Shown here piece by piece: positions 53,405 through 63,566 of a stretch of DNA of 64,000 nucleotides (position 1 is the first letter of the stretch; each line of letters starts with the position of its first letter). The DNA comes from Nocardia vaccinii NBRC 15922. GTDB lineage: Bacteria; Actinomycetota; Actinomycetes; Mycobacteriales; Mycobacteriaceae. The stretch covers positions 1-64,000 of the forward strand of contig NZ_BDCC01000033.1 of the NCBI RefSeq assembly GCF_001613305.1, read 5' to 3'. A program made the position numbers and the translations under genes. The notes beneath the pieces were generated by a model. The model was not told where the DNA came from. It saw only the letters and a program-made list of their open reading frames with translations, and made no database searches.

Positions 53405-55198
53405 TCAATTGCCTCGCTTGCGACGCAGGATGGTGAGCAGGCGGTCATCGTCCAGGCGGGCCAGTTCGGCGATCGCGTTGGTATCGGAATCGGCGGCGGT
53501 GGTGAGGTCGGCCAGCGCCGATTTACGGCCGTGCATGTTCGCTATATGTTCTTCGACGGTCGTTCCGGTGGTGAGTGTGGTGACGGTGACCGTGCGGGTC
53601 TGGCCGATGCGGTGGGCGCGATCGGAGGCCTGCGCCTCGACGGCGGGATTCCACCAGCGGTCGTAGTGGATCACGTCGGCCGCGCGGGTGAGCGTCAGCC
53701 CGGTACCCGCCGCCCGCAGGCTCAGGATCAGCACCGGCGGCCCGTCGGCCGACTGGAACCGCGTCACGATTCGCGTGCGCTCGTCGGTGCCGAGCCCGCC
53801 GTGGAAGAACGGTGCGGTGACGCCGAGGCGTTCGGCGCAGTGCCGCACCAACAACTCACCGGTACGGCGGAACCGGGTGAATACCAGCGTCGGATCACCG
53901 AGTTCGACATTGTTGGCCAGAATATCGGCGCAGACATCGAATTTCCCGGAGCGCCCGGACAACTCGCCGAGATCGCCGGAGATCAGGCCGGGGTGGTTGC
54001 ACACCTGGCCGAGCGCGGTGAGCACCGCCAGCACGCGCGAATGCCGCTGGACTCCACTGCCGAAGCCCTCGGCCTCGGCCCGATTCAGCAGTTCGTCGTA
54101 GATCCGCGCCTGCTCGTCGGTCAGATCGCAGATCAGATCGCAGTGGATCTTCGCCGGCAGTGCCGCGGCCACCTGGGACTTCTTGCGGGTCAGCACGATC
54201 GGTTCGAGGGCGTCCCGCAGTCGTAGCGCCGCGTCGGCCGAACCCTCGTGGATGGGCCGCACGAACCGCCGCCGGAATTGTGCCTTGTGTGTGAAGGATT
54301 GGGGCACAACGAGGTTGAGTAACGCCCACAGCTCGTCCAGATGGTTCTCCACCGGTGTTCCGGTCAGCGCCACTCGCGCCTGCGCGGTGAGCGAGCGCGC
54401 GGCCTTCGCGACCTGGGTGCGCGGATTCTTCAACACCTGCGCTTCATCGAATATCGCTGTTGTCCAGAAACGTTCGCCCAGCGGGCCGGCATGACCGCGC
54501 AACGTCGGATAACCGGCGACCACGACGAGATCCGCTGTGGGGGAGGGCAGCTCGCCTCCACGCCAGGCGACCGGCCGCAGACTGGGCGCGAAACGTGCGA
54601 TCTCGTGCACCCAGTTGCTCACCAGCGACGTCGGGCACAGCACCACCTGCGGCCCGTCCGCCGCGCGCCCGAGTAGAAATCCAATGGCCTGCACGGTCTT
54701 TCCCAGGCCCATCTCGTCGGCGAGTACCGCGCCGCCGTGCACGGCCGTGGTCTCCCGCAGCCAAGCGACGCCGCGTGCCTGATAGGGCCGCAGACGTGCT
54801 CGCAGTGTCGTATCGAGTTCCGCCGCGACCGCCAGCGTGCCGGTGAGCGCGCGCACTGCCCGGTCGGCCGAAATGATCCCGGTACCAGTGGCATTCGGCA
54901 CCGCATGGGCGGCGGGCGGCAGAGTGCTCGCATCCGCGCCGCCGTCCAGAGCCGCGCGCCAGGCGCGTACGGACGGGGTGCCTCGCGCCACGGTGAGATG
55001 CTCCGGTTCGACCAGCGTGCAGTCGACCGGCGTGACGGCGATATCGCCCGTCGTCGACGGAATCGCCAGCGAGATGCGATCCGGCTCGCCCGGTCCGGTG
55101 GGCGCGGGGCCGGTGCGACGCCCGGTCCAGGTCCACAGGGCGAACATGTGCCGATCGGGCAGATAGGTGGCGTGCGTGGTGGGCAGGGCATACCTCAC
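53405..55198 (-). CDS. SNF2-family DNA helicase/translocase
   Basis: A 597-residue SNF2 ATPase. The N-terminal half contains motif I GLGKT (DEMGLGKTVQAIGF near 165) and motif II as DEAQ (IFDEAQVLKN). TGTPVENHLDELWALLN is motif III, and the C-terminal lobe has LSLRAAGTGLTLTRAADVIH and a DRAHRIGQTRTV motif VI. It translocates on double-stranded DNA in repair or transcription recycling (HepA/RapA-like). It is paired with the SWIM gene and lies divergent to a TetR gene with paired operators in the shared spacer. Confidence 0.9.
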   Translation of the reverse strand: MRYALPTTHATYLPDRHMFALWTWTGRRTGPAPTGPGEPDRISLAIPSTTGDIAVTPVDCTLVEPEHLTVARGTPSVRAWRAALDGGADASTLPPAAHAVPNATGTGIISADRAVRALTGTLAVAAELDTTLRARLRPYQARGVAWLRETTAVHGGAVLADEMGLGKTVQAIGFLLGRAADGPQVVLCPTSLVSNWVHEIARFAPSLRPVAWRGGELPSPTADLVVVAGYPTLRGHAGPLGERFWTTAIFDEAQVLKNPRTQVAKAARSLTAQARVALTGTPVENHLDELWALLNLVVPQSFTHKAQFRRRFVRPIHEGSADAALRLRDALEPIVLTRKKSQVAAALPAKIHCDLICDLTDEQARIYDELLNRAEAEGFGSGVQRHSRVLAVLTALGQVCNHPGLISGDLGELSGRSGKFDVCADILANNVELGDPTLVFTRFRRTGELLVRHCAERLGVTAPFFHGGLGTDERTRIVTRFQSADGPPVLILSLRAAGTGLTLTRAADVIHYDRWWNPAVEAQASDRAHRIGQTRTVTVTTLTTGTTVEEHIANMHGRKSALADLTTAADSDTNAIAELARLDDDRLLTILRRKRGN

Positions 55199-55205
55199 TT
55201 ATCGG

Positions 55206-55246
55206 CGTACAGCGTACGGTGTAGAGTAACGCCGTACAGTGTACCG
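55206..55246. promoter_or_regulatory. Paired operator-like repeats (TetR / SNF2 spacer)
   Basis: CGTACAGCGTACGG (55206-55219) and CGTACAGTGTACCG (55233-55246) form a direct repeat 27 bases apart. Each contains a GTACnnnGTAC dyad, typical of TetR operators. They lie between the divergent SNF2 and TetR genes, so the regulator may control both. Confidence 0.55.
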
Positions 55247-55266
55247 AAATTTCAGGGAGTAGCGCC

Positions 55267-56016
55267 GTGCCGGACGAATCGGCCCTCGACCAGGCCGCAC
55301 GCCTGATGAGCCTGCTGTGGCGTGACGCGTTGCCGCCTCCGACGCGGGCGCGCGGACCGCGGCAGGGCCTGTCCGTTGACACGGTCGTGCGCGCCGGTAT
55401 CGCGATCGCCGACCGTGATGGGTACGACCGGGTGTCGATCCGCACGGTCGCCGCCGAACTGGGCGTGCGGCCGATGAGCCTCTACACCTATGTGCCCGGT
55501 AAGGATGCGCTGATCATGCTCATGGTCGACGCGGTCGCCGCCGAGGACGCCCCCATCGATGCGAGCCTGCCGGTGCGTGCGCGAATGGCGGCGATAGCGC
55601 GAGGGGTGCGCGCCGAACTCCTGGCCCACCCGTGGCTACTGGAGGTGCCGCCGTGGCGTCAGGTGCTCGGGCCCGGCCGGATCCGCCGATTCGAACGCCA
55701 GCTCGCGGCACTGGACGGCGCCGGATTCGACGATCTGGAGATGGATCGGGTCATCGCGGTGCTGTCCGAATTCGCCACCGGGAACGCCCGCATGGCGGTC
55801 GCCGCCGCGCGCAGTGCGCAGGAGATGAGCGATGCGCAGTGGTGGGAAGTGCACGGCCCGCTGCTGACGCAGGTCATGCCCGAGGCGGACTACCCATTGT
55901 CGAGCCGGGTGGGCGCCACGGTCGGTCAGGCGTATCAGGCTCCCGGCGATCCCGACGGGGCGTTCGACTACGGCCTCGCGCGATTGCTGGACGGCATCGA
56001 GAATCACCCGCGATAA
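55267..56016 (+). CDS. TetR-family regulator
   Basis: The 249-residue protein has an N-terminal TetR helix-turn-helix at about 40-85 (YDRVSIRTVAAELGVRPMSL then YTYVPGKDALI) and a C-terminal TetR_C-like ligand-binding domain. It probably represses its own gene and possibly the divergent SNF2 operon through the paired sites upstream. GTG start at 55267 with AGGGAG site. The inducer is unknown. Confidence 0.87.
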   Translation: MPDESALDQAARLMSLLWRDALPPPTRARGPRQGLSVDTVVRAGIAIADRDGYDRVSIRTVAAELGVRPMSLYTYVPGKDALIMLMVDAVAAEDAPIDASLPVRARMAAIARGVRAELLAHPWLLEVPPWRQVLGPGRIRRFERQLAALDGAGFDDLEMDRVIAVLSEFATGNARMAVAAARSAQEMSDAQWWEVHGPLLTQVMPEADYPLSSRVGATVGQAYQAPGDPDGAFDYGLARLLDGIENHPR

Positions 56017-56133
56017 CCGGCTCCGTGGATGCGAAGCAGTCGATTGACCTGTCTGCGTGCCTAGACGAGATGAATCGGCATTTCCGATACGGTGGCTAGC
56101 TGGTAGCCAGCGTGGTCGACAGGAGGCGCGGAG

Positions 56134-57201
56134 TTGATATCTCGTCGGATAGGTCGCAGCACGCGGATGGCGGCGATCGCCGCGGCCACGCTCTTCCTCG
56201 TCGCGGTCGGCCTCGGGACCGGAGCCACCGACGCGCATGCCGATCCGATCATGACGTCCGGTTCGCTGCTGGGCGACCAGTCCGCGCCCGATGGTTCACG
56301 GGTGCAATCGGCGAGCCTGCTCGGCAAACGCGACCTGCGGCTGATGGTGTACTCGGCGGCGATGGACAAGGCTTTCCCGGTCAACGTGCACCGCCCCGCT
56401 GACGCTTCCGTCCCGCGCCCGACCTTGTACCTGCTCAACGGCGCGGGTGGCGGTGAGGACACCGCGACCTGGGATCACAACACCGATATCGTGTCCGGAT
56501 TCATGGCCGACAAGAACGTCAACGTGATCCAGGTGATCGGCGGCGCGTGGAGTTACTACACCGATTGGATCAAGGACGACCCGCATCTGGGCCGCAACAA
56601 GTGGCGGACGTTCTTCACCGAGGAATTGCCGCCGATCATCAATGCGGCGCTGGGTACGAATGGCGTGAATGCCATCGCCGGAATTTCCACCTCGGGGACC
56701 ACGGTGCTGGCGCTGCCGATCTGGAAACCGGGTCTGTACCGCGCGGCCGCCGCGTACAGCGGGTGCGCCCAGACCAGTGATCCGCTCGGTTCGAGGTACG
56801 TCAGGCTGACCGTCGACGTATGGGGCGGGGGTAACGCGGACAACATGTGGGGCCCGGACGGTTCGCCCGAGTGGGCGGCCAACGATCCCTATCTGCACGC
56901 CGACAAGCTGCGCGGGCTGGACCTGTACGTCTCCTCCGGCAGCGGCTTGCCGGGCCCCTACGACATGTTGGACGGTCCTTACGCGCTGCCCGGTCCGGGC
57001 GGGCTGGCCGACCAGCTCATCATCGGTGGTCTCATCGAGGCGGGTGTGAACTACTGCACACACAATCTCGCCACCAGGCTCGGGCAGCTGGGCATTCCGG
57101 CGACCTTCAACTTCGAGCCCTCGGGCACACACTCGTGGGGATATTGGCGGGAGAACTTCATCAAGTCCTGGCCGGTTCTGGCCAAGGGGCTGGGTGTGTA
57201 G
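56134..57201 (+). CDS. Mycolyltransferase/esterase-like secreted enzyme
   Basis: The 355-residue secreted protein has a signal peptide (cleavage near AHADP, residue 35) and an alpha/beta-hydrolase fold of the antigen-85/esterase D type. Segments present: RPTLYLLNGAGGGEDTATWD, GGAWSYYTDWIKDD, the nucleophile elbow AGISTSGTTVLA and the catalytic-His region SGTHSWGYWREN. These proteins transfer mycolic acids or hydrolyse esters in the cell envelope. The TTG at 56134 is supported by AGGAGG seven bases upstream. It ends 19 bases before a hairpin. Confidence 0.87.
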   Translation: MISRRIGRSTRMAAIAAATLFLVAVGLGTGATDAHADPIMTSGSLLGDQSAPDGSRVQSASLLGKRDLRLMVYSAAMDKAFPVNVHRPADASVPRPTLYLLNGAGGGEDTATWDHNTDIVSGFMADKNVNVIQVIGGAWSYYTDWIKDDPHLGRNKWRTFFTEELPPIINAALGTNGVNAIAGISTSGTTVLALPIWKPGLYRAAAAYSGCAQTSDPLGSRYVRLTVDVWGGGNADNMWGPDGSPEWAANDPYLHADKLRGLDLYVSSGSGLPGPYDMLDGPYALPGPGGLADQLIIGGLIEAGVNYCTHNLATRLGQLGIPATFNFEPSGTHSWGYWRENFIKSWPVLAKGLGV

Positions 57202-57220
57202 GGACCTTCGGGAACGAGAA

Positions 57221-57248
57221 ACGGGCGGCCCCGAGAGGGACCGCCCGT
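57221..57248. terminator. Hairpin terminator after the esterase gene
   Basis: ACGGGCGG and CCGCCCGT pair perfectly around a GC-rich loop. The hairpin lies between the convergent esterase (stop 57201) and DUF7455 (stop 57296) genes. Confidence 0.6.
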
Positions 57249-57295
57249 ATGCGTACTTCGGAAGATTCAGTTGTCGAGCGGACGTGAGGAGCTGA

Positions 57296-57490
57296 TTACA
57301 GCGCCGGTGCCGACTCCGTATCGATCACGGCCTCGAGCTCGCGCAGACGCTCCATGTGCTCGTTGGCGTGATGCTGGCAGAAGAGCAACTCACCGCCGGC
57401 AGGAAGGACTGCGCGTACACGTGCAGCCGCCCCGCAGCGGTCGCACCGGTCGACCGCGGTCAGTGGGGTGCTAGTCAGGGTTCCTGGCAT
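57296..57490 (-). CDS. DUF7455 zinc-ribbon protein
   Basis: The 64-residue protein matches the actinobacterial DUF7455 family, with a zinc-ribbon pattern CDRCGAAARVRAVLPAGGEL and LLFCQHHANEHM, giving C-x2-C and C-x-H-H ligands, and an acidic C-terminus. Function unknown but the gene is conserved close to sigA in this group. Confidence 0.85.
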   Translation of the reverse strand: MPGTLTSTPLTAVDRCDRCGAAARVRAVLPAGGELLFCQHHANEHMERLRELEAVIDTESAPAL

Positions 57491-57844
57491 GACTCCTCCG
57501 TCCTGGCTCCCGGTGCAGAAGACCGTTCGCCTGGGTGTGGGGCCCGCGGTCTCCTCCGCGAGCTCGCTGCCGCTACTTCCCAGCAGTGGTATTGACTACT
57601 CTCTCAGACGTTTGGGACGGGGGCTTTGTTCCCGAAGATGTTTCACTGTGTTTTCCGTAACATGACCAGGCGTTTCGCTGTACGCGAACATGCCCGTAGG
57701 AGACGGTCCCACTTTGCTTTCGGTTGTCGAGAACTTGCCGATCCAGTTGTCTGATCGGAGATTACCCCGGGGCACCGACACTCACACTCGGGATGCGGCA
57801 AACTTCGAGGCCAGAGGGTGTGGCGAATCGGCTAGGGTCGAGGC
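57491..57844. other. Divergent promoter region
   Basis: About 350 bases between the DUF7455 gene and the divergent DUF952 gene. Only short unsupported frames were seen. It probably contains both promoters. Confidence 0.4.
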
Positions 57845-58222
57845 ATGGACGCGACCGAAGCCCCAATCCCGCACGCGCGCAGGCTGGTTCACATGTGCAC
57901 CCGCGAGGAATGGGATCGCGCGCGGGCCGAGGGGATTCGGCGCACGGAGTCGCTCGATGCCGAGGGCTTCATCCACCTCTCCGCGCCGCAGCAGGTTCAC
58001 CTCCCGGCCAACCGATTGTTCGGCGGCCGTCACGACGTGGTTCTGCTCTGGCTCGATCCCGACCTGCTCGGCGCATCCGTGGCCTGGGAACCGGGCGTCC
58101 CGACGGATCCGGAATCGATGCGCTTCCCGCATCTGTACGGCCCGCTGCCGATGCGAGCTGTGGTGTCGGTCACCGAGTATCGGCCGGGCCCGGATGGGAG
58201 CTATCCGGCGCTGCCGGAGTAG
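57845..58222 (+). CDS. DUF952 family protein
   Basis: The 125-residue protein has the DUF952 signature: LVHMCTREEWDRARAEG, GFIHLSAPQQV, VVLLWLDPDLL, and FPHLYGPLPMRAVV. The fold is related to ADP-ribosyltransferases but no activity is proven. The 3' end overlaps the convergent rhomboid-like gene by 53 bases. Confidence 0.85.
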   Translation: MDATEAPIPHARRLVHMCTREEWDRARAEGIRRTESLDAEGFIHLSAPQQVHLPANRLFGGRHDVVLLWLDPDLLGASVAWEPGVPTDPESMRFPHLYGPLPMRAVVSVTEYRPGPDGSYPALPE

Positions 58223-58967
58223 CCGCGCGTCGTCGCGCGCCCAGCCGTTCCAGTCGTAGCGAGATCAGCAGGGCCAGACCACCGAACGCGAACCCGATCA
58301 GGACCGCGGTCAGGTGGCCGTAGTCGGTGAAAGTGCGTCCGCGCCACACGCCCAGGACATACCAACCCAGGAGACATACCGACCATACGATCCGTGCGAG
58401 ACCGGGCAGATGGAAGGCGAGCGCGGCCAGCACCGCCGAAAAGCCGTACGAGGTACCGACATCCGCGGCATGCACCACCTTCACCGGAATCAGTTGATGC
58501 TGCACCGCATAGGCGATACCGGTGACGACGATCAACGTCGCGCCGACGTGACCGACCGCGAATACCAGGATCCAGCGCACCGTGCCCAGCCAGCGTTCGG
58601 CGAAGGCCATCACGATGAGAAAGCCCAGAATCGTCCCCCACGGGAAGCCGCCCTCGGTCCAGAACGCGGAAGCGACCAGTACCTGAACCGGTTCGTGGCG
58701 CATATTGTGCAGATTCGTGGACAGCGACAGGATCAGCCGGTGCCCGGCGACATCGCTGATCCCGCGCAGGGTCCACCAGGTGACGAACAGGGTGAACGCG
58801 TAGGCCCAGGAGGCCGGTGCGGCGCCGAGGTGGTCGCGGGCCGCGCGCAACGCCCGTGGGGCCCGCCCCGGGGGGCGCCACCAGTCCCGCAGCTCCTGCC
58901 GGACCACACCGACGTCGATGGTCCGCGTCCAGGGGGAGCGGTAGTGGATCAGCGCGGTGACGGGCAC
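58170..58967 (-). CDS. Rhomboid-like membrane protein
   Basis: A 265-residue protein with about six transmembrane helices. The helix beginning VHAADVGTSYGFSAVLAALA holds a Gly-x-Ser turn like the rhomboid active-site Ser. The helix DYGHLTAVLIGFAF supplies a His, so a catalytic dyad is possible. The order matches rhomboid-like (rather than classic) proteases of actinobacteria. The GTG at 58967 starts before the conserved TALIHYRSPWTRT region; the frame to 59099 adds a basic, unconserved leader. Confidence 0.7.
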   Translation of the reverse strand: MPVTALIHYRSPWTRTIDVGVVRQELRDWWRPPGRAPRALRAARDHLGAAPASWAYAFTLFVTWWTLRGISDVAGHRLILSLSTNLHNMRHEPVQVLVASAFWTEGGFPWGTILGFLIVMAFAERWLGTVRWILVFAVGHVGATLIVVTGIAYAVQHQLIPVKVVHAADVGTSYGFSAVLAALAFHLPGLARIVWSVCLLGWYVLGVWRGRTFTDYGHLTAVLIGFAFGGLALLISLRLERLGARRRAATPAAPDSSHPGPADTR

Positions 58968-59175
58968 ACGATCATCCTCGCGCGCGCGAGTGGCGCCCGC
59001 TCGGCAACGCGCCTTCGAAATCGGGTGATGTCCCGTGCGGCGGATCGGTCGGGCCGCGGTCCTGTCCTCGCCGGGGCCGGTCCGTTCGGGCGGACGCATC
59101 CGCGCGCCCGTTCGTAGCGGGGCCGGAGTCGTTGCACCGCAGTCCGATTCGAGCCCGGGTACGACGGCGGTCCGG

Positions 59176-59952
59176 TCAGTCCCGGCTGGGCCAGTAGCGG
59201 CTGGCGTGCTGACCCTGAATGCGCGAGAGGTCGGGCTCGTCGGGATCGGTGATGCCCACCTGCAGGAACAGCAGGATCGTCACCATGCTGACGCCGATGA
59301 TCAGCGGGGTGAGCAATGCCTGTGCCGTCGCGCCCGAAGGCATGCTCATCTGGTCCGACAGATGGGTGTGCATGGCGTACATGCCGGTGTAGTGCATCCC
59401 GCAGACCGCGATGCCCATGGTCATCGCCGCACCGATCGAGGCCAGCACGCCGCGTACGTGCAGAGCGAACCAGAGCGCCGCGGAGGAGGCGAGGATCGCG
59501 ATGGCGATCGAGAGCAGCACCATCCAGGGGTCGTATTCCATTGCGGCATTCGACTTCATGGCGTACATGCCCGCGTAGTGCATCGCGGCCACGCCGAGTC
59601 CGGTGGCCGTTCCGCCGGTGAGCAACGAGGCGGGCTCACCCTGTCTGCGGACCACGACCCAGAGTCCGATCCATACCACCGCGATCGCGAGCACCGCGCT
59701 CAACAACGTGATGGGGATGTCGTACCGGATGCTCGCGCCGTGGATCGAAAAGCCGAGCATCGCAACGAAATGCATGACCCAGATGCCGGTGCCGCCCAAT
59801 GCCACCGCCGCGGTGATGATCCATCCCCGAGGCTGGGGGCTGGTGCGGGCCCGGGTCATGCACCGCAACGCCAGCAACGACCCGATGACGGACAACAGAT
59901 AGGCGAGAGCGGGTGTGAGCCACCCGTAGGTGAATTGGTCGATAGCGGGCAT
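59176..59952 (-). CDS. MHYT-domain membrane sensor
   Basis: The 258-residue protein has about seven transmembrane helices with three MHYT motifs: IWVMHFVAML, GVAAMHYAGM and CGMHYTGM. The His and Met residues are thought to bind copper and to sense oxygen, CO or NO. It lacks an attached GGDEF or kinase domain, so output must go through another protein. The C-terminus is short and polar. Confidence 0.9.
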   Translation of the reverse strand: MPAIDQFTYGWLTPALAYLLSVIGSLLALRCMTRARTSPQPRGWIITAAVALGGTGIWVMHFVAMLGFSIHGASIRYDIPITLLSAVLAIAVVWIGLWVVVRRQGEPASLLTGGTATGLGVAAMHYAGMYAMKSNAAMEYDPWMVLLSIAIAILASSAALWFALHVRGVLASIGAAMTMGIAVCGMHYTGMYAMHTHLSDQMSMPSGATAQALLTPLIIGVSMVTILLFLQVGITDPDEPDLSRIQGQHASRYWPSRD

Positions 59953-60303
59953 GCCGACTCCTTGCTAGCCAGTCCTCGCCTCACCGATCGGCGAAGACAT
60001 CACCGCACAGTAGCCGCGTACTCGCTGGTAGCAAATTTAGACCTGAAACATCCGGTAAATTGCTGGGATGTGTAGAGGGGATTGCCCGGATTCGGGCCAG
60101 GTCGACGTGGTTGCACGACCAGTCGGCGTGTCGCGAGTGCGTCAATGGCACTGGAACGCCGCGGTCCGCCGATCGGGCGAATATCGGGCGACCATGGACC
60201 GGTACCGGACTGCTCGCGCGGAACAATCAGTCGCACAAGCGAAGTCGCCATTCGGTGCGATCGTCGCCGAACCGGGTGTGCCGCATCCCGGGGCCGGGCG
60301 ATG
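59953..60303. other. Spacer without a supported gene
   Basis: About 350 bases between the MHYT start and the antiporter 3' end, presumably holding the MHYT promoter. No structure was recognised. Confidence 0.35.
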
Positions 60304-61884
60304 CTACAGGAACGGCGGCGGGCGCAGGTCGAGTCGGCGCATCATGCGGTCCACCAGATCGGGAGGCATTCCCGGCTCGCGCCGGGCGGCCATCGCCTCG
60401 GAGCGGCCGGCCTCGAGCACCTCGTGGGTGATCGCACGAATCGTATGGGAGAAACGCAGCGGTTTGGCGGCATCCTTCACATCGCCCGCCGTCGGCGGAT
60501 CGGCGGTGGCCAGACGGCGTTCGAAGCCCTCGCGCAGACGCTGCGAAACCGCGGGCGGCAGCTGCTCGTTGTCGACGAGCTCGTCCAGCCGGGTCAGTTC
60601 GGCCCGCAGGATCCGTACCCACAGCCCGCGTTCGAGGGCGCGCTCGACCTCGGTGTCCGCCTGGACGTGACTGACGCGCACCACCGCGGGCAGGGTCGTG
60701 CCCTGTAGCAGCAGCGTGAACAGCACCACCGCGAAGGCGGTGAACAGGATCTCCGAACGTCCCGGGAACTGCGCGCCGGACTCGGTGGTGAGCGGAACGG
60801 CCAGGGCCAGCGCGACGGAGGCCACCCCGCGCATGCCGGCCCACCACGTCACGATCGTCTCGCGCCAGGTGTGCGGCTCATCAGTGGTACTGCTGTGGAA
60901 AACGCCGCGCATGATGAGCGTGGTGGTCATCAGCCAGGCCAGGCGCAACCCGACCACGACCGCGATGACGATGCCCGCGCCGGCCAGCAGGCGCGGCCAT
61001 TCCGGCCCGGTCGCCGCGAGCACCGAACTGAGCTCGAGACCGATCAGCCCGAAGGCGAATCCGGTCACCAGCATATCGATGACGTCCCAGAACGAATCGC
61101 CGACGATGCGGTAGTCGCTGTCGCTGAAATCCGTTGCGGCGTCGGTGAGATACAGTGCGCACACGAGAACCGACAGCACCGCGGAACCGTGTGCGGCCTC
61201 GCTCAGACCGTAGGCGGCGAACGGCAGCATCAGACCCAGCGCCACCTGCCAGGGCGCCTCCTCGAGACGGCGCATGATCCGGCTGCCCACCCAGCCCAGC
61301 ACCAAGCCGACCACGATCGCGACCACCGCGGAGATCACGAACTCCAGAACCGTGTGCAGCGTGGAGATCTTGCCGGTCGCGACGGCCTGGATGGCCACGT
61401 TGTAGAGCACGATAGCGGTGACGTCGTTGAACAGGCCCTCACCCTCGAGCACCGACATCAGGCGGCGAGGCAGGCCGAGCCGATCGGCCAGCGCGCTCAC
61501 CGCGACCGGATCCGGTGGCGCGACCACCGCGCCCAGGGCCAGTGCCGCGGCCACCGGTACAGCCGGATACCAGAGGTGGAATACCGCGGCCACGGCCGCG
61601 GCCGTCACGACGACGAGCCCGACCGCGCGCAGCAGAATCGGAGTCGCGTTACCGGCGAACTGCTGCCAGGAGGTGCGCCGGGCCGAGGCGTACAGCAGTG
61701 GCGGCAGCACCAGCGGCAGGATCAGTTCCGGGGAGATGGTCACATTCGGTATCTGCGGAACGATCGCCAGTACCAAGCCGAAGACGGTCATCAGTACAGC
61801 CGGTGCGAGACCTGTCTTACGCCCCAGCGGCTGAGCCAGAATCGTCGCGAACGCCAGAATGAAAACCAATACCAACTGCTCCAC
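60304..61884 (-). CDS. CPA1-type Na+/H+ antiporter
   Basis: The 526-residue protein has about twelve transmembrane helices of the CPA1 family. Diagnostic segments are ALALGAVVAPPDPVAVSALA, GEGLFNDVTAIVLYNVAIQA with the ND ion-binding pair, and MRGVASVALALAVPL near residue 350. A cytoplasmic C-terminal tail of about 130 residues (acidic and basic helices) may regulate it. It exchanges sodium or other cations for protons. Confidence 0.88.
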   Translation of the reverse strand: MEQLVLVFILAFATILAQPLGRKTGLAPAVLMTVFGLVLAIVPQIPNVTISPELILPLVLPPLLYASARRTSWQQFAGNATPILLRAVGLVVVTAAAVAAVFHLWYPAVPVAAALALGAVVAPPDPVAVSALADRLGLPRRLMSVLEGEGLFNDVTAIVLYNVAIQAVATGKISTLHTVLEFVISAVVAIVVGLVLGWVGSRIMRRLEEAPWQVALGLMLPFAAYGLSEAAHGSAVLSVLVCALYLTDAATDFSDSDYRIVGDSFWDVIDMLVTGFAFGLIGLELSSVLAATGPEWPRLLAGAGIVIAVVVGLRLAWLMTTTLIMRGVFHSSTTDEPHTWRETIVTWWAGMRGVASVALALAVPLTTESGAQFPGRSEILFTAFAVVLFTLLLQGTTLPAVVRVSHVQADTEVERALERGLWVRILRAELTRLDELVDNEQLPPAVSQRLREGFERRLATADPPTAGDVKDAAKPLRFSHTIRAITHEVLEAGRSEAMAARREPGMPPDLVDRMMRRLDLRPPPFL

Positions 61885-62000
61885 AAATGATCAGTCTGCC
61901 AGCATTTGTGTTGTCGGCGAAGGCATGTCGCCGGGTAGTCCGCGGAATTGAGCGCCGGAAACGTTGTGCGGGAAGCGAATTGGTGATGATGCGAACGCGC

Positions 62001-62030
62001 GAGCGTCGCCGGGTTTCCCCGGCGACGCTC
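62001..62030 (-). terminator. Hairpin terminator after sigA
   Basis: The 13-base arms GAGCGTCGCCGGG and CCCGGCGACGCTC flank a TTTC loop. It lies 15 bases beyond the sigA stop and before the 3' side of the antiporter gene region. Confidence 0.7.
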
Positions 62031-62045
62031 CCGTCGACTCGCGTA

Positions 62046-63413
<1,368 letters not shown>

Positions 63414-63566
63414 GTACGCCCTTTCGTGACTGTGTTCGTGCGGCGTCACGCCAGAGTGATCATTCCGGCGGAGCGGTTCTGTCGGGGTATCCCGGCTCTG
63501 GTGCCGGGGTCGGTTTCCGGCTCACCGCCGGGCATGCGTTCCATTGTAACTATCCGAACGATGTGC

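Noticed and set aside
59035..61890. Plus-strand open frames opposite the MHYT and antiporter genes
   Set aside because: Products are His/Arg/Gly/Gln-rich shadows of hydrophobic membrane proteins on the minus strand.
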